A stretch of DNA of 64,000 nucleotides from NCBI GenBank assembly GCA_903642225.1, contig CAHJWI010000004.1, positions 1 through 64,000 on the forward strand. The letters run 5' to 3'. Made by a program: the position numbers and the translations under genes. The DNA is from Acidobacteriaceae bacterium (GTDB lineage: Bacteria; Acidobacteriota; Terriglobia; Terriglobales; Acidobacteriaceae). Positions 18,123 to 26,028 of the stretch are shown in pieces. A model generated the notes under the pieces. It ran no database searches, had not been told where the DNA came from, and worked only from the letters and a program-made list of their open reading frames with translations. Every line of letters begins with the position of its first letter. The stretch's first letter is position 1.

Positions 18123-19324
18123 GCGACACCGCTGACGTCGTCCTTTGTATCGCAAGCTACGAGAAGGGCCAGGCCTTCCTGGAGCAGGCCGCCAGTCTCG
18201 GTGTCAGCACCATTCTGCTCACGGCAGAGAAACTCCGCGACGGCCGGTGGCCCCTGGCAAGCATCGCTGAAGTGCACACCATGTCCGACACCGCAGAGCC
18301 CGCAGAGATCCTGCATCGCGTCCAGGCCCTCGCACGCCACACCCACATCGCACGCGTGGTCGCACTGGATGAATTTGACCTCGAGGCCGCTGCCCTCGTC
18401 CGTGAAGACCTGCGCCTGCCCGGCATGGGCCAAACTACCACGCGTCATTTCCGCGACAAGCTCGCTATGCGCTTTGCCGCGCAACGTGCCGGCCTGGCAG
18501 TGCCGGAGTTCGTCTCTGCCCTGAATCACGAAGATCTGCGCAGCTTCATTGAGGCAGTGCCTGGGCCGTGGCTCCTCAAGCCGCGCACCAGCGCGTCCGC
18601 CATCGGCATTCGCTCCATCGCCACTCCGCGCGAGCTCTGGCGTACGCTGGACGAACTCGGAGAGCGTGCCGCGGAGTTCCTGCTGGAACGCTTTGTGGAG
18701 GGAGATGTCTACCACGTGGATTCCATCTGCTGGAACCGCGCGCTCCAGGCCCAAGCCGTGCACAAGTACGGCGCGCCGCCCATGTCGCTCATGCAGAACG
18801 GTGGCGTCTTTACTACCCGCACCGTACCCCGCGGGACGGACCTATCCCGAACTCTCAAGGCGCTCGACGCGGAGCTCGTACCCGCGCTCGGCATGGTCAG
18901 CGGCGTCACCCATTCGGAATACATTCATTCGCGTGCAGACGGCAAACTCTATTTCCTCGAAATTGCGGCACGCGTTGGCGGCGCCTTTATTGCAGAGCTG
19001 ATCGAGTTCTCCACAGGCCTCAACCCGTGGCGGGAGTGGGCCAAAATCGAATGTGCCCTCCTGCGCCGGCAGGAGTACAGCGTGCACGAGGTTCTGCAGG
19101 ACTACGCCGGTTCGGTGCTCTGCCTGGCCAGGCAACAGCGACCGGATCTGGCCCCCTACACCGCCGACGAAATCGTGTGGGAGCTGGACAAGGAACACCA
19201 CGCAGGTCTCATCGTCCGGTCACCCTCGCCCCAGCGTGTGCGTGAGCTTACTGAAGAGTATGCCCTCCGCTTCGCCTCGGATTTTTGTGCCGTGATGCCC
19301 GCCCCCGACAAGCCCACCTCATAA
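18119..19324 (+). CDS. ATP-grasp family ligase in the heptose operon
   Basis: This 401-residue protein has an ATP-grasp core. A pre-ATP-grasp Rossmann-like N domain ends near residue 100. Nucleotide-binding strands follow (PGPWLLKPRTSASAIGIRSI, then AAEFLLERFVEGDVYHVDSI). The metal-binding end is KLYFLEIAARVGGAFIAELIE. These enzymes form amide or peptide bonds from carboxylates through acyl-phosphates. The substrate is unknown. The ATGA overlap with hldE ties its expression to ADP-heptose synthesis, which suggests a role in envelope glycan or lipid modification (inference). A hairpin follows the stop directly. Confidence 0.85.
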   Translation: MSDTADVVLCIASYEKGQAFLEQAASLGVSTILLTAEKLRDGRWPLASIAEVHTMSDTAEPAEILHRVQALARHTHIARVVALDEFDLEAAALVREDLRLPGMGQTTTRHFRDKLAMRFAAQRAGLAVPEFVSALNHEDLRSFIEAVPGPWLLKPRTSASAIGIRSIATPRELWRTLDELGERAAEFLLERFVEGDVYHVDSICWNRALQAQAVHKYGAPPMSLMQNGGVFTTRTVPRGTDLSRTLKALDAELVPALGMVSGVTHSEYIHSRADGKLYFLEIAARVGGAFIAELIEFSTGLNPWREWAKIECALLRRQEYSVHEVLQDYAGSVLCLARQQRPDLAPYTADEIVWELDKEHHAGLIVRSPSPQRVRELTEEYALRFASDFCAVMPAPDKPTS

Positions 19325-19355
19325 GCGCATCCGTCCGTACGTCCGATGGGTGCGC
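19325..19355 (+). terminator. Hairpin after the heptose operon
   Basis: GCGCATCC (19325-19332) and GGGTGCGC (19348-19355) can pair with one G-U, starting at the base after the TAA of the ATP-grasp gene. No T-run follows, so termination strength is uncertain. Confidence 0.4.
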
Positions 19356-19403
19356 GTGCGAAGATCGCCCCTTCGTGGCAGGATGTCGTATTCTAAAAGC
19401 AGT

Positions 19404-19479
19404 GAGAGCGTAGCTCAGTTGGTAGAGCATCGCCCTTTTAAGGCGTTGGTCCTGGGTTCGAGCCCCAGCGCTCTCACCA
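19404..19479 (+). tRNA. tRNA-Lys, anticodon TTT, with encoded CCA
   Basis: The 7-bp acceptor stem GAGAGCG (19404-19410) pairs with CGCTCTC (19469-19475). The D arm is GCTC-AGTTGGTA-GAGC. The anticodon stem is flanked by CGCC/GGCG with loop CTTTTAA, giving anticodon TTT for lysine. The T arm contains GGTTCGAGCCCC. Discriminator A (19476) and an encoded CCA (19477-19479) follow. It stands alone between the heptose operon and a small minus-strand frame; no integrase lies nearby in the window. Confidence 0.96.
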
Positions 19480-19614
19480 GCTTCCCTCCGAGCTACCCAT
19501 GGTGGAAAGTACTTGAGTCTCCTCACAACGACAAAGGTATGGCACATGGCCTTGAACCTCAAAGGCCCTTTGCGATTCCGCTCTTAGCTGCTTAGCCAAG
19601 AAATGACGCGCAGC

Positions 19615-19785
19615 TCACGAAGCGCACGTTCTTGGCACAGAGGGGCCAGCTGTGATGTCTGCCGTCTTGTTCCAAAACTCAACTGCCTCATCAATCAATA
19701 GACCCTGTTCTTGCTGCCGCAACGTGTAGGCCCGCAAACAGATCCGTGCCTGGTGCTCGCAGTCAACACTCGTCGGCTCGACCAT
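19615..19785 (-). CDS. Possible 56-residue small protein, faintly DUF2934-like
   Basis: ATG 19785 opens a frame reading MVEPTSVDCEHQARICLRAY, then TLRQQEQGLLIDEAVEFWNK. The RAYxL...G...DEAvxFW pattern recalls the short DUF2934 helix pair common in proteobacteria and acidobacteria, but the match is weak. Third codon positions look GC-rich, as in nearby genes. No convincing ribosome site was found. It may be a real small protein or chance. Confidence 0.35.
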   Translation of the reverse strand: MVEPTSVDCEHQARICLRAYTLRQQEQGLLIDEAVEFWNKTADITAGPSVPRTCAS

Positions 19786-19923
19786 TTGTTTGCCCGCCCT
19801 GTGACCACAACCGAAGATTGCACTTCAACATCTTGTCCCGGCTGACAGGACGTGCGGAGCTGTTGCTTGCACGGCTACGACGTCTTGCTTTGGGCTTCGC
19901 GGCTCAACAGACAGAGGTCATCC

Positions 19924-19968
19924 GTATCGGACTTAAGCTACTGGTCACACGTAACCTAAGTCCGATAC
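19924..19968. repeat. 12-bp perfect inverted repeat downstream of HU
   Basis: GTATCGGACTTA (19924-19935) and TAAGTCCGATAC (19957-19968) are perfect inverted repeats separated by 21 bases. They begin 6 bases after the end of the HU gene on its transcript side. The element could form a terminator-like stem without a T-run, or bind a dimeric protein. The rest of the 19480-19973 gap shows only the small frame noted above. Confidence 0.5.
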
Positions 19969-19973
19969 TGTCA

Positions 19974-20309
19974 CTATGCCTTGGGTGGTGCGATGGCGTC
20001 GGTGGCTGCTTTCGCTATTCGGAACTTCACCGTTGTCTTCGCAGCAATTTTGATCTGTTCGCCCGTGGCGGGATTGCGGCCCATACGCTCCTTGCGTTCT
20101 GCTTTCACAAGCTTGCCTAGTCCCGGTACCGTGAACTCGCCTGTCTCACGTGTCTGCTCTGTGGCCATGTCCGTCATCGCGTCGAAGAACGAAACGACCT
20201 GCTTGGGTTGCACGTTCAGCTTCTCGGCCAACGCCTTGACGATCTGGGTCTTCGTCATCTTTCCTGTTGAGAGGGGTGCCGTTTCCTGTGCTGCCTTCTT
20301 CGTTGCCAT
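19974..20309 (-). CDS. HU-family DNA-binding protein
   Basis: This 111-residue nucleoid protein bends and compacts DNA as a dimer. After a short Ala/Lys/Thr-rich leader the HU fold begins (MTKTQIVKALAEKLNVQPKQVVSFFDAM). The beta-arm signature GRNPATGEQIKIAAKTTVKFR is present. The C terminus has a short Ala/Lys tail. ATG 20309 has AGGAGATC just upstream, so the longer upstream frame is not used. It is divergent from a small zinc-ribbon frame, and an inverted repeat lies just past its 3' end. Confidence 0.95.
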   Translation of the reverse strand: MATKKAAQETAPLSTGKMTKTQIVKALAEKLNVQPKQVVSFFDAMTDMATEQTRETGEFTVPGLGKLVKAERKERMGRNPATGEQIKIAAKTTVKFRIAKAATDAIAPPKA

Positions 20310-20375
20310 CTGATCTCCTTGCACTTTCACCCTCATTCTACGGACGTCCTTCGCCATGGACGAGAAAGTCGCACT

Positions 20376-20507
20376 GTGACCTGTAAACGCTGCCGCGTCG
20401 CGATGGTGGAACTGAAGGGTCACATTTTTCATGGCAAGCGGAAGTTCCGCTGTCCTCAGTGCCAACAGACCAGGATGAAGAAGCCCCTCAAGCGAACAAA
20501 TCGCTGA
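20376..20507 (+). CDS. Possible small zinc-ribbon protein (two CxxC)
   Basis: A short frame encodes 43 residues from GTG 20376 (a TTG start at 20319 would add 19). It contains TCKRCRVAMVEL and then KFRCPQCQQTRMKK: two CxxC knuckles about 24 residues apart, with a basic C terminus (KKPLKRTNR). This is typical of zinc ribbons that bind nucleic acid. It lies head to head with HU. Its size and unclear start keep confidence low. The following 20508-20861 contains nothing I can support. Confidence 0.45.
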   Translation: MTCKRCRVAMVELKGHIFHGKRKFRCPQCQQTRMKKPLKRTNR

Positions 20508-20861
20508 CGATAGGAGCGTTTCTCACGACAACCCATACATCGCGACATGACCTCTTCACAACAGCTCGTTGGTATAGGCCACTCACTTGCGCGACTTCAG
20601 GACCTCAACCCGCCCACTTGGGTGCAGCTGCGACGGCTTCCTGCATCTGGTTTCTGGGAGCAAACGCGTCTGTACGTCGGCGGTCCGACCACCGCTGCTC
20701 CTCTCAGTCACAAGAGAGCCGGTCCTCATCTGTGAGGTAGCCGGCACATGAAAAGCTGATATCTTCGCCTTCTCAGAACGTACATCTGGGCCATAGCCCT
20801 TGCCGCGCAGCAACTTCGATGTGAGACTCCGCGTTCTCCTATGAAGTTTTTAGCTCTTCAC

Positions 20862-21587
20862 TTATACCGAAACTTCGTTGCGGACCATATCTCCTAACGC
20901 CGCAAGGCTGTCTGACTGGTTCACGGCATTGTTTTGGTATCTTGCCTTGGCATACTGCAATTGCTTCACCTGCTCCGTTGACAAGGGGCAAGCAGACCCC
21001 AACTGGTGGGCGACAAGGGCAACGTGTGCGAGGTGCTCGACGGTTTCCATTCTCATAAAGGCTTCAAGAAGCGTCGCGCCATAGCTCACGGCACCGTGAT
21101 TTGCCAAAAGGATTGCATCGTTCGTTGCAAGATATGGACTCAGGCTCGCTGCCACCTCTTGTGTTCCCGTCGTCGCATACTGGGCCAAGGGGACAGACCC
21201 CAGCGTCATGACCGCTTCCTGGCAAAGCATCTCATCAAGAGCTCGCCCAGAGCAGGCAAAGGCGGTTGCCGTGGCAGGATGAGCATGGACCACTGCCGCC
21301 ACATCGGAACGCCCCTCATAGACAGCAAGGTGCATACCGATCTCGCTGGTCACGTTTCTTGTTCCGGCTAAAAGACGGCCCTGCAAATCCACGATCACCA
21401 TGTCGGTCGCCTTCACCAGTCCCTTGCTCATTCCCGTTGGCGTGACGAGCAGGCTTTCGCTACCCAGGCGAACCGACAAGTTTCCCGACGTGCCTGGTGT
21501 AAACCCGAGACGCGAGAGCATGCGGCTGAATCGCATCAGCTCGCGGCGCAACTGTTCTTCCTGCCTGAAATCCTGCTGTGTCGACAT
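20862..21587 (-). CDS. Class II aldolase/adducin family protein (FucA-like)
   Basis: This 241-residue protein has the zinc-aldolase layout. It shows FTPGTSGNLSVRLGSESLLVTPTGMSKG near the N terminus, EIGMHLAVYEGRSDVAAVVHAHPATATAF with the zinc His pair HAH, and ILLANHGAVSYGATLLEAF with the third zinc His. Relatives are L-fuculose-1-phosphate aldolase, L-ribulose-5-phosphate epimerase and methylthioribulose-1-phosphate dehydratase, so the exact reaction is open. It follows the radical SAM gene after only 9 bases, with GGAAGG in between, so the two are co-translated. Confidence 0.88.
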   Translation of the reverse strand: MSTQQDFRQEEQLRRELMRFSRMLSRLGFTPGTSGNLSVRLGSESLLVTPTGMSKGLVKATDMVIVDLQGRLLAGTRNVTSEIGMHLAVYEGRSDVAAVVHAHPATATAFACSGRALDEMLCQEAVMTLGSVPLAQYATTGTQEVAASLSPYLATNDAILLANHGAVSYGATLLEAFMRMETVEHLAHVALVAHQLGSACPLSTEQVKQLQYAKARYQNNAVNQSDSLAALGDMVRNEVSV

Positions 21588-21596
21588 TCACCTTCC

Positions 21597-22628
21597 TTAG
21601 CTTTGGAGAATCTTGAATGGGACAGGTTCCGGCTGCTCGACTGTCTTTGGCGAAAGAGTGCTTCGCAGCTTCCGAAATGCCTTCCCGAAGCGGTCTGAAG
21701 CCATGAAGAGGTGTCCCGCTGTCAGTCCACCTACGACTTTATAGTGGCCCACGGCTGCAAGTCCCATCGACGCAATGCAGCCACATTGGGAGCAATCTGG
21801 ATTGCCGCCAAACTGACACGGTGTGATCTGGGTCTTTAAATCGGCCGAGATCGTTTCAGTAGTTCTGGCAAAGATACACTCTTCCGGGCTCGCCGGAGGT
21901 GTGGCAATCTCATCGATGACGATGTCGTGCATATCCAGCTTGGGGAACATGGGCCGCAACCGTCGCAACTCACCCATGACGAGAAGTCGCTGTGCGGGCG
22001 TCAAGATCTCTGGATCGGTTGCACCTCTCTGGGGAGTGAATAGACTGAACCAGATCTTCCGAATTGCAGGGTTGACACTCCAGAACGCAAGAAACTCCTC
22101 CAGGTAGCCGGGTCTCGACGCAATTTGGGAAGTGATCGTAGAGTGAATTGTCACGTGTGAGCCGACGATGTTTTTCAAAATCCGCTCGTACGTGGCGGGC
22201 TTGCGCCGCTCGTCATGCTCTGGCTGCAGACCGTCAATCGAAACAACAATGTTCAGCTTCTTGTATTTGTTCCACTCTGCGGGGATGATGCGAAACGCGC
22301 TGGTAACTACCTGAACGTGTATGCCACGGGCCTCGATCTGCGGAAGAAGCTGCTCCAACTCGCGATAGCGGACAAATGGGTCACCGCCGACGAGCGAAAC
22401 ATGCAACGGCTTAAGCTCATCGAGCAGCGCAAGAGTACGCGTGACCAACTCCTCGCCTTTGAAGTCAGACAGCTGACGCAGCAAAGTGTCGCTGCCAAGA
22501 TGGGCGGCGTCGAAGGCATAGCAGCCAGGACAGCGCAGAGGGCATTCCTTTGTAATCTCGATAGAAAGCGAAGGAGCACGGCCGGCCAAGATAGTAGCCC
22601 AGGCATGAAGCACTTCAAGTTTTTGCAT
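21597..22628 (-). CDS. Radical SAM enzyme with extra C-terminal cysteines
   Basis: This 343-residue protein has the radical SAM cluster motif CPLRCPGC (C29, C33, C36) for the [4Fe-4S]/S-adenosylmethionine site. The GGDPF-type SAM-binding motif follows (HVSLVGGDPFVRY). The C terminus has a second group (ECIFARTT, then TPCQFGGNPDCSQCGCIASM) that could hold an auxiliary Fe-S cluster. It forms a tight pair with the class II aldolase; together they suggest a small biosynthetic step on a sugar phosphate or lipid precursor, but no product can be named. GAGAGG precedes ATG 22628. Confidence 0.85.
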   Translation of the reverse strand: MQKLEVLHAWATILAGRAPSLSIEITKECPLRCPGCYAFDAAHLGSDTLLRQLSDFKGEELVTRTLALLDELKPLHVSLVGGDPFVRYRELEQLLPQIEARGIHVQVVTSAFRIIPAEWNKYKKLNIVVSIDGLQPEHDERRKPATYERILKNIVGSHVTIHSTITSQIASRPGYLEEFLAFWSVNPAIRKIWFSLFTPQRGATDPEILTPAQRLLVMGELRRLRPMFPKLDMHDIVIDEIATPPASPEECIFARTTETISADLKTQITPCQFGGNPDCSQCGCIASMGLAAVGHYKVVGGLTAGHLFMASDRFGKAFRKLRSTLSPKTVEQPEPVPFKILQS

Positions 22629-22722
22629 TTTTCCTCTCCGGAGGTCGGCTCTTGGAAGGGCGATCTGATGAATTATGGCTAAGAAGGCTCACGCAGAGCC
22701 GCCTCGGGCACGGAACGATCAA

Positions 22723-23133
22723 TCACACTTGAAGAGGTTGGTTGTAAAAGCTCAGCGCCGGACAAGCGCCTGGCTCACCGGCAGAGTCGCAGTGAACACC
22801 GGAAACAGATTTCCGGGCAAGGCTGTCCGCCTTATTGAAGGCCAGACCAGACCAGCTTTTGAACGCTGAAAATAACGATACACAATGCCTAGCCATCGAT
22901 GCGAGCAGCAGAACCAGACACAACATCGTAATCAGGAACAGGAAACTTAGCTCGAGGTCAGGACGCCCCTGAAGAAAGCCGTCCAGGGCCCAACACTGCT
23001 CGGTCCATGGCATCAACAGAACAATCAGAGCTGCAAGCGAAATCAGAAAATGACCGACAAAAGCGTGTAGCTGCCAAACCTTGTCTTTCTCTGATCCCAC
23101 TCCATGACGGCCTGCTCGCAAACGTCCCCACAT
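22723..23133 (-). CDS. Small membrane protein, two predicted transmembrane helices
   Basis: This 136-residue frame has hydrophobic segments AFVGHFLISLAALIVLLMPW (residues about 24-43) and LELSFLFLITMLCLVLLLAS (about 60-79), joined by a short polar loop. A soluble basic tail follows. I do not recognise the family. It lies 94 bases upstream of the radical SAM gene on the same strand and may be in its transcript. Confidence 0.55.
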   Translation of the reverse strand: MWGRLRAGRHGVGSEKDKVWQLHAFVGHFLISLAALIVLLMPWTEQCWALDGFLQGRPDLELSFLFLITMLCLVLLLASMARHCVSLFSAFKSWSGLAFNKADSLARKSVSGVHCDSAGEPGACPALSFYNQPLQV

Positions 23134-23239
23134 TTCTCCCTAATATACTCTCGAGCTGGCGGTTCAGTCCCTCCAGGGCCCACTGGAATTTGTTCTTAGG
23201 ATATGTACTGGATGTCGCATTGTAGGAAAGACGAGTGAC

Positions 23240-24267
23240 ATGAACCAACTCACGGGCATCATTTCGCCCGCGGGAAAGACGGCGTCTGGTATCCAGGAAG
23301 CGGCACAACTGCGGGCACAGGTTTCGGCACACCAGGTGCAACTTGCCGCACTCCTGCAAAACGAGACGGAACAGAATCCGGACGTCCATCGTGTTCGCCG
23401 CGAATTGGGAAGCTTGCAGGCACAGATCGTACAAATGGAGAAGAGTCAGACTGGCGGTCTGGTCGGTGCGCCGTCGAACCTTCAGGTCCCCGCCCTCGAA
23501 CTGGAATATGTACGCAAGCTGCGTGAGGTCAAGTACCACGAAACCCTGTTTGACATCGTTTGGATGAGGCGCAGGACGCGCCCCTGCATGCTCCCCGGGG
23601 CTCTGGGCCGCGCCGACGCCCTTCACGTCTTCTACAGCGGGCTGCCCTTGCTGATACTCTCGTGCGTCGCCATCCCGGGGCTTGCTCCGCGATGGCGGCG
23701 GGTGTGGCTGGGGCGCTGGTATTGCTTGCAGTGCAGGTACAGGTGACAAACTACCTGGTCTATCTCGGGCTCATGCACGACGTGATCCGACACGTGAGAA
23801 CGCCGGTGCAGCAGACCATCGACATCGGCCGGTTGCGAAAAGAGACCGGAGGCGAGGCAGTGTCCGCGCCGGTGTTATACGCCATCTCCGAGCCGGATGA
23901 TGCAGCGCTGCGCGCTGCGCACCTGCTGGTGGCCGATCCGGCTCCAGGCTTGGCGGAAATCTGGGACACCCCATCGGAGCAGCGGCACGTGAAACGCATG
24001 CGGCAGTCCAACTGGGCCCTGGTTCCGGAGGGCGACTGGCGGACGATCGAAGGCGTCGGCCAGGGGCGTTGGGCGCGCAAGGAGAAACCGCTTACTCACT
24101 GGTGGAAGTGGCCCGTACGAACCACTGTCCATGCACTGTTGGGGTTGAAGTACCCTGAGCGACACCCGCCGTTTGTGCTAGGGGAGGTGACATGGAATGA
24201 GTTGCAGGCGAACTGGCAGGCGGTGGCTAATCAGGACCACCTGCTGCTGTATCGGCGCGTGCGTTAG
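23240..24267 (+). pseudogene. Relic: 3' part of a Wzz/GNVR chain-length gene fused by deletion to a membrane-protein tail
   Basis: From ATG 23240 the frame matches the late coiled-coil and GNVR region of polysaccharide co-polymerases (TEQNPDVHRVRRELGSLQAQ, then ELEYVRKLREVKYHETLFDI). The expected continuation appears in another frame as LDEAQDAPL and then breaks off. The first frame resumes as a membrane-protein segment (PGALGRADALHVFYSGLPLL), and a second shift near 23700 leads to an open tail (VTNYLVYLGLMHDVIRHV, ending LLLYRRVR at 24267). The N-terminal half of Wzz and most of the membrane protein are missing. The order of blocks and frame breaks indicate deletion and decay. Confidence 0.7.
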
Positions 24268-24298
24268 GTTCTAAGAAGCATGTGAGGGGGGGCATCTT

Positions 24299-24335
24299 GG
24301 AAGCGCTGTGAGGCGCCGGAGGTGCTCACGCTTCC
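24299..24335 (+). terminator. Hairpin after the relic
   Basis: GGAAGCG (24299-24305) pairs with CGCTTCC (24329-24335), and inner bases GTGAG/CTCA extend the stem. It lies about 30 bases after the relic's last stop. No T-run follows. The rest of 24268-24500 holds no gene I can support. Confidence 0.35.
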
Positions 24336-24500
24336 ACCGGCTGGGACGTTGCACTTCGGTCCATGCTCACTTCTGAGCACGTAGATGTCTTTTAAGACAC
24401 TTAGAACGTTGACGGCAGGATCCTGCATCTAGAAGTTGTCCTCCACGTAGCTGGCCCAGAAAGCTTGGCAGGGTCCAGCTCTGAATAAGTTTGCCCATAA

Positions 24501-25682
24501 TCATGCAGCGACCTCCTTCTGTGCAAGCTGTTCGTAAATCTTGGTGATACTTTCGGTAGTTTGACTTAGCGTGAAACGCTCAATCACTCGTTCGTAACCC
24601 GCATGCCCCATCTGCGCCGCCAGCGACGGTGATTCAAGCAGTTTGGCGATTGCTTCGGCCATTGCAGAAGCGTTTCCCATCGGAACAAGTATGCCTGTCT
24701 CACCATCAACAACCGTCTCCGGTACTCCACCCCCATTGGTCGCGACAACGGGCTTGGCAGTGGCCATTGCTTGCACAATTACTTGCCCAAATGGCTCTCC
24801 GACCGTCGATGCGTGGACGAGCATGTAGAAGCGTCGAATGATCGAGGGAACATCTGACTGGAAGCCGCTGAAGCTGACCACGTCCTCAAGCCCCGCAGAG
24901 AGGACCTTCTCTCGCAGTTCAGCCTCATATGCCTGTTCACCAAACAAGGCACCCCCGACGATCTGAAATTGCACATTGGGCCATTCTTTCCGCAGAAGTC
25001 CGGCCGCCTCAATGAACACGTGCTGCCCTTTCCAGGGACAGATCCGACCAACCAGGCCGACGATCCTCCGAGGGCTTTCAGTCAGTTCGGGATCGGGCGC
25101 TGGGTGGAACTTACTCACGTCGACCCCGGACGGCACTGCTGCACTCGGCGTCCCACGGAGATCGAGAGTAGCAACCGTTGCCCGCGAATTTCCTACGACG
25201 AAGTCGGGCAGCCATCTGCCAAGTTTCCTCACGACGAAAACCATTCTCGGCGGAAGATAGTCGTCCGCAATACGATCCCTCAGGTGCCAGATGACTTTCT
25301 TCCCAGCAAGCCGACCAGCGATGCCGCCAAGTATCGACGCCTTCAAAGAATTGGTGTGAATGATGTCGATCTCATGCCTTTTTACAAACTTGGCAAGCAG
25401 TCGGATGTAACGGACGAGCGAGAGCAGCACTGTCACATTCTGAAAGCTGGCCCTTCCGATCGCCGCTCTTCGGGCCTCGGAAACCTCCCTGGGCATCAAA
25501 AGATGATAAAGAGGTACCGCACCTTCAAGCAGGTCGTCTAAAGGACCGTGCGAGGCAAGGAGCACGACCGGATCAACACGCGTTCGATCCAACCGCCGAA
25601 CGAGTTCCACAAGAGCGATCTCACCCCCACCTAACTCAGCTGTGTGGTCATAGAGCAGAACACGGACGGACCTGTTCGACAT
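24501..25682 (-). CDS. GT4 glycosyltransferase
   Basis: This 393-residue GT-B enzyme starts at ATG 25682 (GGGAGAG just upstream). The N-terminal acceptor domain begins VRVLLYDHTAELGGGEIALVEL. The C-terminal donor domain has VGLVGRICPWKGQHVFIEAA, the phosphate-binding Lys in that loop, and the EX7E-type motif in STVGEPFGQVIVQAMATAKPVVATNGGGVPE. The enzyme should retain anomeric configuration while adding a sugar at the cytoplasmic membrane face. It is divergent from the first beta-helix gene and probably serves the polysaccharide locus. Sugar specificity is not readable. Confidence 0.92.
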   Translation of the reverse strand: MSNRSVRVLLYDHTAELGGGEIALVELVRRLDRTRVDPVVLLASHGPLDDLLEGAVPLYHLLMPREVSEARRAAIGRASFQNVTVLLSLVRYIRLLAKFVKRHEIDIIHTNSLKASILGGIAGRLAGKKVIWHLRDRIADDYLPPRMVFVVRKLGRWLPDFVVGNSRATVATLDLRGTPSAAVPSGVDVSKFHPAPDPELTESPRRIVGLVGRICPWKGQHVFIEAAGLLRKEWPNVQFQIVGGALFGEQAYEAELREKVLSAGLEDVVSFSGFQSDVPSIIRRFYMLVHASTVGEPFGQVIVQAMATAKPVVATNGGGVPETVVDGETGILVPMGNASAMAEAIAKLLESPSLAAQMGHAGYERVIERFTLSQTTESITKIYEQLAQKEVAA

Positions 25683-25900
25683 GGCTCTCCCTTGCTTCTG
25701 CGTTTCGAAGTTGCCAACTGGAGCGTCCATTCAAGAACGCTGCTGCCGGTGCTGTGGCGGACTAGCGTTAGCATACATTCTGAACCGGCTACGCATCGCA
25801 CACCTTGTACTGAGGAGACTTCAAAGTGACCGAAAGCCCTGTCTACATCCAACCTGGGTTGCTTGCTGACATTGCCAGGAAGATTCACGCGCAACAGAAG

Positions 25901-25912
25901 GTGTCATGACAC
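25901..25912. promoter_or_regulatory. 12-bp perfect palindrome in a divergent intergenic region
   Basis: GTGTCATGACAC is a perfect palindrome between the divergent GT4 gene (start 25682) and beta-helix gene (start 26029). An AT-rich TTGATATTGT follows at 25916-25925. The placement suits an operator. No cognate regulator is identified. The rest of this 346-base gap shows nothing else I can support. Confidence 0.4.
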
Positions 25913-26028
25913 GCTTGATATTGTCTGATGGACCGACACCGCTCTTGAAAGAACCGGCAGCCGGTGCAACATGCGCCCCGCCCACCTCTGCAGCTTGGCT
26001 TAGCTCTACCCAGGCAAAAATATCCCTG

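Noticed and set aside
19404..19479. tRNA-Lys as an attachment site for an integrated element
   Set aside because: No integrase, no second copy of the tRNA 3' end and no change in gene type on either side were seen in the window.
20547..20735. 62-codon plus-strand frame as a gene
   Set aside because: It has no motif, no ribosome site, and Pro/Thr/Arg-rich chance-like sequence.
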